This document shows positions 59,223-64,000 of a stretch of 64,000 nt of DNA, piece by piece (within the stretch, counting starts at the first letter, position 1; every line of letters starts with the position of its first letter). The stretch is from JACRCT01 sp049841135. Lineage in GTDB: Bacteria; Myxococcota; Myxococcia; Myxococcales; UBA5297. Position numbers and translations under genes: made by a program. The notes under the pieces were generated by a model that had not been told where the DNA came from, did no database searches, and saw only the letters and a program-made list of their open reading frames with translations. The stretch covers positions 1,054,001 to 1,118,000 of the forward strand of contig JASGHK010000002.1 of NCBI GenBank assembly GCA_049841135.1, given 5' to 3'.

Positions 59223-60125
59223 ATGCGCCACGTCCCGGATTGCCTTCGTACCGCCGTCGCCTTGGCTGGCGTGCTGCTCCTTGCGTTGCCAGGGCGCGGC
59301 CAGGCCGAAGAGGTCCCGGAGCAGGCCATCACCCCGATGGAGACCGTGGTCGCTGCCGCGCCGCCCGCGTCCGAGCCCAAGCCCGAGGAGCCAGCCCGGA
59401 TCAAGGACAACCTCTTCCTGCTCGAGGAGGCCTACAACCAGGAGCCGGGGGTCATCCAGCACATCTCGGTCTTCCAGTACCTCACCAAGAGCAACGCCTT
59501 CGGCTACAGCTTCACCGACGAGTGGCCGGTGGGCAGCGACCTGCACCAGCTCTCGCTGACGCTGGGCTTCGGCCGCGCCGACGGCAGCTCCAACGTCGGC
59601 GTCGCGGACACGATGATCAACTACCGCATCCAGGCGCTGGGGCTGGGCGGCGAGGGGATCGTCGCCATGGCGCCGCGGCTCTCGCTCATCATCCCCACCG
59701 GCAACTACCAGGACGGCATGGGGCGCCGCGTCGTCGGCTTCCAGGTGGGCATCCCGCTCAGCCTCGAGCTGGGGCGCTACTTCTCGGCGCACTTCAACCT
59801 GGGCGCGACGATCTCCCCGGGCGTCGGAGTCTGGGGCGGCCCGGAGGGGATCGCGGTCGACGCCAACGCCGGAGCCGCGATCGTCTTCGAACCGCTGTCG
59901 TGGATGAATGCGCTGGTGGAGGTCGCCTACAACACCACCGAGGACATCGGGGAGGCCGGCCGGACCCGCTCGCACTCGCTCGTGGTCAACCCGGGCCTGC
60001 GTTTCGCCATCGACGTCGGCTCCCTGCAGATCGTCCCGGGCATCTCGGTGCCGATGCAGGTCCTGGAGAAGGAAGGCTTCGAGGTGGGCGTGCTCGGCTA
60101 TCTGTCCTTCGAGCACCCGTTCTAG
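59223..60125 (+). CDS. Outer-membrane beta-barrel-like protein
   Basis: A 300-residue protein: signal peptide to about residue 29 (GRGQAEE), a Pro/Glu linker, then alternating strands through the C-terminal end in F (GYLSFEHPF). Strand pairs are FGYSFTDEWPVGSDLHQLSLTLGFG, MAPRLSLIIPTGNYQ, RFAIDVGSLQIVPGISVPM. The terminal Phe is the barrel-insertion signal. Some proteins with this profile are annotated as phenol-pathway MetA-like or transporter. It follows the feo operon at a 75-nt gap and may be co-regulated with iron, though no iron box was seen. Confidence 0.8.
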   Translation: MRHVPDCLRTAVALAGVLLLALPGRGQAEEVPEQAITPMETVVAAAPPASEPKPEEPARIKDNLFLLEEAYNQEPGVIQHISVFQYLTKSNAFGYSFTDEWPVGSDLHQLSLTLGFGRADGSSNVGVADTMINYRIQALGLGGEGIVAMAPRLSLIIPTGNYQDGMGRRVVGFQVGIPLSLELGRYFSAHFNLGATISPGVGVWGGPEGIAVDANAGAAIVFEPLSWMNALVEVAYNTTEDIGEAGRTRSHSLVVNPGLRFAIDVGSLQIVPGISVPMQVLEKEGFEVGVLGYLSFEHPF

Positions 60126-60152
60126 TCCCGGCGCGAGGAGGGAAGGAAGGAA

Positions 60153-60334
60153 GCCGGCGACTGAAGTCGCGCCTGACTTTTCCAAGCCCGCCTTCGCGGG
60201 CTGAGTGGTGGGCAGATCCGAAGGCGCGGCTCGGATGCTCAAGCTCAAGTGTCCTTGGCGGCAATCGACCCACCTGAGCATCCCAGCCCGCGAAGGCGGG
60301 CTTCGCAACGTCAGGCGCGGCTTCAGCCGCCGGC
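60153..60334. repeat. MITE/REP-like inverted-repeat element, copy 2
   Basis: A 182-bp relative of 43874-44057 in the opposite orientation. It has arms of about 53 bp, roughly 75 percent identical to copy 1 in the middle and closer in the arms. It starts 28 nt after the barrel protein gene and is followed directly by the 11-bp array. No ORF inside. Together with the array it fills the 395-bp gap 60126-60520. Confidence 0.9.
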
Positions 60335-60340
60335 AACGCC

Positions 60341-60497
60341 CGAATTGCGCGCGACCTGCTTGCCCGACCTGCGCTCGACCTACGCCCGAATTGCTTGCCG
60401 ACCTGCGCCCGACCTGCGCCCGACTTGCGCCCGACCTGCGCTCGACCTGCGCTCGGCCTGCGCTCGGCCTGCGCTCGGCCTGCGCCCGACCTGCGCT
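60341..60497. repeat. 11-bp-period tandem array
   Basis: Fourteen imperfect copies of CGACCTGCGCY. Nine consecutive copies, 60399-60497, are spaced at exactly 11 bp; the earlier ones vary at 11-13 bp. It ends 23 nt before the ATG of the zinc-ribbon gene. Period near one helical turn puts each copy on the same face of the DNA. Confidence 0.95.
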
Positions 60498-60520
60498 TGG
60501 TCTAGGCTCGGGGTCGTTCG

Positions 60521-61174
60521 ATGCTTCCGCCCGACTCCGACAGCCAGGCCTGGCCTCCCCCGGCCCCGCCACAGGCGCTGCAGTGCCCCCGCTGTGGCGC
60601 CGCGGCCAAGCCTGCCGACTCAGTCCAGCGCTGCGGCAAGTGCCGCCTTCGCTTCGTCTTGCGCGCCGGCGCGTTCCTCGACCGGGCCGTCCAGCCGCCG
60701 CCGCTCGACCCCCGAGCCGAGGTAGTGATCGTGAAGAGCTCTGGCGCACTGCGCCGCTATGGCCGGCTGGACCCGGATGCGCTTGTCGAGGGCGCGCTCG
60801 ACCCGCTGTTCGCTCGCCTGCCGATGACCACGACGAAGCTCTCCTACCGGGCCATCTACACCCTCGCGGTGTGGCGGCAGATCCCCTGGCGATCGGCGCT
60901 CGCCGTGCTGCTCATCCCTGTGCCGTTCACCTGGGCCCTCTTCTCCGTGTGGCGAGCCGACCCGCTGCCCGGCCTTTTGGCGATGACGCTGGCCATGGCG
61001 GCACTGACCCTGGGCTCGCTCGCTTCCATCTTCCTCGTCCAGAGCCACTACGTCCGGGCTGTCGGCGCCCACGAGACGCTGCTCGTCCGCTTCGACCGGC
61101 CCCTGTTCAGACGCAAGAAGTTCCACGACGAGCTGCTGCGGCGCAGCGGGTTGTCGCCCAGCCCGCTGCCCTAA
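60521..61174 (+). CDS. Zinc-ribbon membrane protein
   Basis: A 217-residue protein: Pro-rich start, a zinc ribbon CPRCGAAAKPADSVQRCGKC, then SALAVLLIPVPFTWALF and LLAMTLAMAALTLGSLASIFL as two membrane helices and a basic C-terminal tail (RRKKFHDELLRRSG). It resembles myxobacterial zinc-ribbon membrane proteins with no assigned role. The upstream region is the 11-bp array and a weak TAGGCT -10 at 60503-60508. ATG 60521 has no clear ribosome site. Confidence 0.82.
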   Translation: MLPPDSDSQAWPPPAPPQALQCPRCGAAAKPADSVQRCGKCRLRFVLRAGAFLDRAVQPPPLDPRAEVVIVKSSGALRRYGRLDPDALVEGALDPLFARLPMTTTKLSYRAIYTLAVWRQIPWRSALAVLLIPVPFTWALFSVWRADPLPGLLAMTLAMAALTLGSLASIFLVQSHYVRAVGAHETLLVRFDRPLFRRKKFHDELLRRSGLSPSPLP

Positions 61175-61266
61175 CCTCGCGGCTGGCCAGAGGGTGACTT
61201 GCACCTACAGCATCCGACCTTTCGCCAAGGAAGCTCGCATCCCCTTGGTTTTCCGGGTGAATCCGC

Positions 61267-61296
61267 TTGCGAGCGCGGACCGTCCCCGCGTAGCAT
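61267..61296 (+). promoter_or_regulatory. Promoter of the sigma-factor operon
   Basis: TTGCGA (61267-61272), 18-nt spacer, TAGCAT (61291-61296), 18 nt before GTG 61315. It looks sigma-70-like rather than ECF-type. Confidence 0.5.
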
Positions 61297-61314
61297 CCGT
61301 GCACTCGAGCTCGC

Positions 61315-61980
61315 GTGAATGACACGCTGCCTCGCCCGTCAAACGCCTTGGAGCTACTGAAAACACAGCCCGATGACCTGACACTCGTGCGGCGGTGTCG
61401 GCAGGGCGATCAGGCCGCGTTCCGGGCGCTCGTCGAGCGCTACCAGAAGAAGGCGTTTGCCCAGGCGTTGGGCATGTTGAAGGACAAAGACGAGGCGATG
61501 GACGTGGCCCAGGAGGCCTTCGTCAAGGTCTACCGGTACCTGGACCACTTCAAAGGGGACTCGAGCTTCTACACCTGGCTGTACCGCATCGTGGCCAACC
61601 TCTGCGTCGACCGCATGCGCCGCAAGTCCAGCGCTCAGTCCCCGGACAACGTCGAGTTCGACGAGAAGATGAACCAGGAGGAGCTGGCGACCGCGGGGAT
61701 CCTTTCGACGAAGCTGGGCACGAATCCCCAGAAGGCGGCGCTGCGCTCGGAGCTAGCGGAGAAGATCGAGAAGGCGCTGGATCAGATTCCCGAGAAGCAC
61801 CGCGAGATCCTGGTCATGCGCGAGCTGGAAGGGATGAGCTACGAGGACCTCGCGCGGGTGCTGAAGATCCCCAAGGGCACGGTGATGAGCCGGCTCTTCC
61901 ACGCGAGAGCGAAGATGCAGGCCCTGCTCACGGAGTACCTGGGCAAGGACATGGCGGTCGAGGGGCTGGGCGAGGAGTAG
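61315..61980 (+). CDS. ECF RNA polymerase sigma factor (RpoE-like)
   Basis: A 221-residue sigma factor. Region 2: VRRCRQGDQAAFRALVERYQKKAFAQALGML...AQEAFVKVYRYLDHFKGDSSFYTWLYRIVANLCVDRMRR, with the core-binding and -10-reading segments. Region 4: LDQIPEKHREILVMRELEGMSYEDLARVLKIPKGTVMSRLFHARAKM, a helix-turn-helix for the -35. Between them is a 30-residue linker. GTG start. It begins a three-gene operon with its likely anti-sigma factor (12-nt gap) and a secreted protein. Confidence 0.96.
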   Translation: MNDTLPRPSNALELLKTQPDDLTLVRRCRQGDQAAFRALVERYQKKAFAQALGMLKDKDEAMDVAQEAFVKVYRYLDHFKGDSSFYTWLYRIVANLCVDRMRRKSSAQSPDNVEFDEKMNQEELATAGILSTKLGTNPQKAALRSELAEKIEKALDQIPEKHREILVMRELEGMSYEDLARVLKIPKGTVMSRLFHARAKMQALLTEYLGKDMAVEGLGEE

Positions 61981-61992
61981 GAGGCCGAGGTC

Positions 61993-62559
61993 ATGGAGAG
62001 CGCGTGCAAGAGCTTCCAGATGCTCCTCTCGGCCTACGCCGACGGCGAGGTCGACGCCAAGGAGCGCTCGCAGGTGGAGCTGCACCTGTCCGGCTGCTCT
62101 GACTGCCGCACCCGCCTGGCGGACCTCAAGGCCATGTCCGAGAGCCTCTCGGCGCACCTGATGGCCCAGGCCGAGCAGGTCGACTTCTCCAAGTTCGCCG
62201 ACCAGGTCATGGCCAAGGTCACTCCGGAGCAGCCCGGGCTGCTGGAGCGGCTGCGCATCGCCTGGTCGGAGATCCTCGCGTACCACCGGACGGCGGTGAT
62301 CTCGTCCATGGTCACCGCGGCGGTCACGCTGGTCATCGCGGTGCCGCTCGTCTACCGCTACGCCACGGAGCAGGCCGTGACGCCGGAAGTGCTCGTGCAG
62401 GACCTGCAGATCGACGACCCGAACGTCAAGCCGGTGGTGATGCAGCTCGAGAACGGCAAGACGCTCATCATGCTCGTGCGCCAGCCGATGGTGGATGGAG
62501 AAGGCGAACCGAGCGTCCCCGACGTCACACCCGATGCACCCAAGGGAGGCGACCTGTGA
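61993..62559 (+). CDS. Zinc-finger anti-sigma factor
   Basis: A 188-residue membrane protein. The N-terminal anti-sigma zinc finger has C...H-x3-C-x2-C (ACKSFQMLLSAYADGEVDAKE...HLSGCSDC). A membrane helix (SSMVTAAVTLVIAVPLVY) and an extracytoplasmic C-terminal part follow. It would hold the upstream sigma factor inactive until a signal. Its TGA overlaps the GTG of the next gene (GTGA 62556-62559). Confidence 0.93.
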   Translation: MESACKSFQMLLSAYADGEVDAKERSQVELHLSGCSDCRTRLADLKAMSESLSAHLMAQAEQVDFSKFADQVMAKVTPEQPGLLERLRIAWSEILAYHRTAVISSMVTAAVTLVIAVPLVYRYATEQAVTPEVLVQDLQIDDPNVKPVVMQLENGKTLIMLVRQPMVDGEGEPSVPDVTPDAPKGGDL

Positions 62560-62990
62560 TCACGCGCCGCACCACCCTGCTCGCTCTCGCCGTCGTCTTG
62601 GCCCTCCCCGCGCTCGCCCACGCCGAAGACCAGATCGACGTCCAGATCCTGGTGGCCCAGGTCTCCAAGAAGGGCGCCGAGGTGGCCCCCGAGCTCAAGG
62701 GGATGTCCACGGACCTCAAGCGCACTGGGCTGGCGTTCACCAACTACAAGCTGGTCAACAAGCACTCGCTCAAGCTCAAGCTGAACCAGCCTGGCCAGGT
62801 CTCGCTGCCCAACAACGCCGTCGCCAAGCTCACCTTGATCAAGCTCGAGGGCGCCAAGGCCACCGTGAAGGTCGACTCGCCCGCCCTCAAGATGGACATG
62901 GCGATGACGCCGGGCGGGGAGATCTACATCGGCGCCGGCAAGGCCGACCCCAAGAGCGACGACCAGATCTACCTGGCCGTGAAGCGGTAG
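62556..62990 (+). CDS. Secreted protein of the sigma operon
   Basis: A 144-residue exported protein: signal MITRRTTLLALAVVLALPALAHA, then a strand-rich domain (DVQILVAQVSKKG; TGLAFTNYKLVNKHSLKLKLNQPGQVSLPNNAVAKLTLIKL). GTG start overlaps the anti-sigma stop. No family recognised. Position in the operon suggests a partner in sensing envelope state. Confidence 0.85.
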   Translation: MITRRTTLLALAVVLALPALAHAEDQIDVQILVAQVSKKGAEVAPELKGMSTDLKRTGLAFTNYKLVNKHSLKLKLNQPGQVSLPNNAVAKLTLIKLEGAKATVKVDSPALKMDMAMTPGGEIYIGAGKADPKSDDQIYLAVKR

Positions 62991-62995
62991 CTGCT

Positions 62996-63137
62996 GCGGG
63001 CGGGACGCCCGCAACCACAGGGTCCTCCACCTTCATCAGATGGAGACAAAGCAGGACCGATTGAGCTGGCGAGCCCTTCTCTCCATTTGATGGGAGGAGG
63101 AGGGCCCTGTCCCTGTGGATGCGGGCGTCCCGCCCGC
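62996..63137. repeat. Palindromic repeat element, full copy
   Basis: Left arm GCGGGCGGGACGCCCGCAAC... (62996-63022) and right arm (GGGCCCTGT...GCGGGCGTCCCGCCCGC, to 63137) are inverted repeats of about 30 bp around a 70-bp middle with ATGGAGA. It shares its left arm with 40485-40511. It starts 6 nt after a stop codon and ends 35 nt before the SDR gene end. Confidence 0.88.
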
Positions 63138-63171
63138 CCGAGTCCCTCGCCAAGGGCGTCCGGCTAGGCGC

Positions 63172-63909
63172 TCAGCTCGTCTTGCGCGAGGCCAATGTCG
63201 CCGTGGCCTGGGCAATGGGCTTGACCACCATCTGGTCGATGTTGACGTGCGCCGGCCGCGAGACCGCCCAGCCGATGCACTCGGCGACGTCCTCGGCGGT
63301 CAGCGGAGTCAGGCCCTCGTAGACCTTCTTGGCCCGAGCCGCGTCGCCGTCGAAGCGCACCAGGCTGAACTCGGTCTCGACCATCCCGGGATCGATCTCG
63401 GTCACGCGGATTGGCCGGCCGACGAGCTCGATGCGCAGCGTCTGGCTGATGGCGCGCACCGCGTGTTTGGTCGCGGTGTAGCCCCCGCCGCCCGGGTAGA
63501 CCTCGAGCCCGGCGATGGAGCCGACGTTGACGATGTGGGCCAGCGGCGCCTTGGAGAGCGCCGGGAGCAGCGCGCGCGTGACGCGGAGCAGTCCCATCAC
63601 GTTGGTCTCCAGCATCTCGCGCCAGTGCTGCTCGTCGCCCTTCTCGATGGGGTCGAGCCCGCGCGAGAGGCCGGCGTTGTTGACCAGCACCGCGGCCACC
63701 GGGACCTGCGCCGCGAAGGCCTTCACCGACTCCGGATCGGTGACGTCGAGGGCGTAGGCGCGTCCGCCGAGCTCCTTCGCCAGCGCCTGGACCCGGTCCT
63801 TTCGCCGCGCGCCGAGGACGACCTCGAAGCCCTGCTTCGCCAGCTCCTTCGCCGTGGCGGCGCCGATGCCTGCGCTTGCGCCGGTGACGACTGCGACTTT
63901 CCGCTCCAT
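63172..63909 (-). CDS. Short-chain dehydrogenase/reductase (YdfG-like)
   Basis: A 245-residue NAD(P)H oxidoreductase. Cofactor motif TGASAGIGAATA, NNAG, catalytic Ser in VGSIAGLEVYPGGGGYTATKHAV (S...Y-x3-K) and a following DPGMVETEFS. It is closest in style to the YdfG group that reduces L-allo-threonine/3-hydroxy acids. ATG 63909 has GGAGGT 7 nt upstream and is preferred over GTG 63924. Partner gene at 63938-64000 is only partly visible. Confidence 0.94.
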   Translation of the reverse strand: MERKVAVVTGASAGIGAATAKELAKQGFEVVLGARRKDRVQALAKELGGRAYALDVTDPESVKAFAAQVPVAAVLVNNAGLSRGLDPIEKGDEQHWREMLETNVMGLLRVTRALLPALSKAPLAHIVNVGSIAGLEVYPGGGGYTATKHAVRAISQTLRIELVGRPIRVTEIDPGMVETEFSLVRFDGDAARAKKVYEGLTPLTAEDVAECIGWAVSRPAHVNIDQMVVKPIAQATATLASRKTS

Positions 63910-63937
63910 GATGCCGACCTCCACTTGGGTTGGATTC

Positions 63938-64000
63938 CTACTCGAGCGCCTTGCGCGCGGCCGCTTCGACCGCGTCCGCCTTGTCCTCCGGCACCTGCTC
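63938..64000 (-). CDS. C-terminal end of an unidentified gene
   Basis: Twenty codons plus TAG, open to the window edge: ...EQVPEDKADAVEAAARKALE. Highly helical, charged. It ends 28 nt before the SDR start on the same strand, so it may share its transcript. No identity can be assigned. Confidence 0.5.
   Translation of the reverse strand, partial: EQVPEDKADAVEAAARKALE

Noticed and set aside
60341..60497. 11-bp array considered as a CRISPR or origin (iteron) array
   Set aside because: Units are too short for CRISPR, and no replication gene or AT-rich region is nearby.

Overview
The window is high-GC chromosomal DNA from a myxobacterium-like organism (phylum Myxococcota). The evidence is a MYXO-CTERM-type tail on a beta-helix protein (17604-19634), a Ser/Thr kinase with the HRDISPQN catalytic loop common in myxobacteria (2662-4416), large Cys-rich repeat lipoproteins with Asp/Pro/Ala linkers, and many P-D-A-rich lipoproteins. 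Genus cannot be told from sequence alone. No rRNA, tRNA, CRISPR array, phage or transposase gene was seen.

Layout. 0-7 kb: partial ChaN-like protein, a minus-strand group (kinase, DinB polymerase, HAD phosphatase), a UspA protein and a TreT-like trehalose synthase. 7-16 kb: secreted FKBP isomerase, then a locus that looks like inositol-lipid synthesis plus envelope lipid export: inositol-3-phosphate synthase, MlaC-like protein, TolC-like channel, CDP-alcohol phosphatidyltransferase, class III aminotransferase, GtrA, and a PAP2/Aur1-like enzyme. The last four are tightly coupled by GTGA overlaps or short gaps. 16-31 kb: secreted proteins, a three-subunit molybdenum hydroxylase (19.8-23.5 kb), a DUF559 protein, lipoproteins and a DUF2877 protein. 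31.7-35.6 kb: FdrA, DUF1116 and a cyclase-family hydrolase. With DUF2877 these match the E. coli oxamate carbamoyltransferase set, next to a xanthine-dehydrogenase-like enzyme; no carbamate kinase is present. 35.8-53.6 kb: more Cys-rich and secreted proteins, a tandem pair of uncharacterised P-loop proteins, a double class-V aminotransferase fold protein, DUF169, a radical SAM protein, a 1043-residue membrane protein, an HD-like protein and a SprT-like metalloprotease. 53.8-64 kb: serC with a structured leader, xth, an iron locus (DtxR-FeoA fusion, FeoB, Cys-rich FeoB partner), an outer-membrane protein, a sigma/anti-sigma/secreted protein operon and an SDR enzyme.

Six genes (ino1, TolC-like, CDP-alcohol transferase, zinc-ribbon/TPR protein, Cys-rich lipoprotein, dtxR-feoA) are each broken by a single-base frameshift while both halves stay intact. 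Several breaks lie at short C/G runs. This is best read as base-calling error rather than gene decay. They are annotated as whole genes.

Non-coding structure is rich: two families of palindromic MITE/REP-like elements (43874/60153 and 40485/62996), an 11-bp-period array (60341-60497), a 99-bp coding tandem repeat, a 21-bp long-range stem with an internal terminator before serC, hairpins before ino1, and a DtxR-type operator touching the dtxR start codon.
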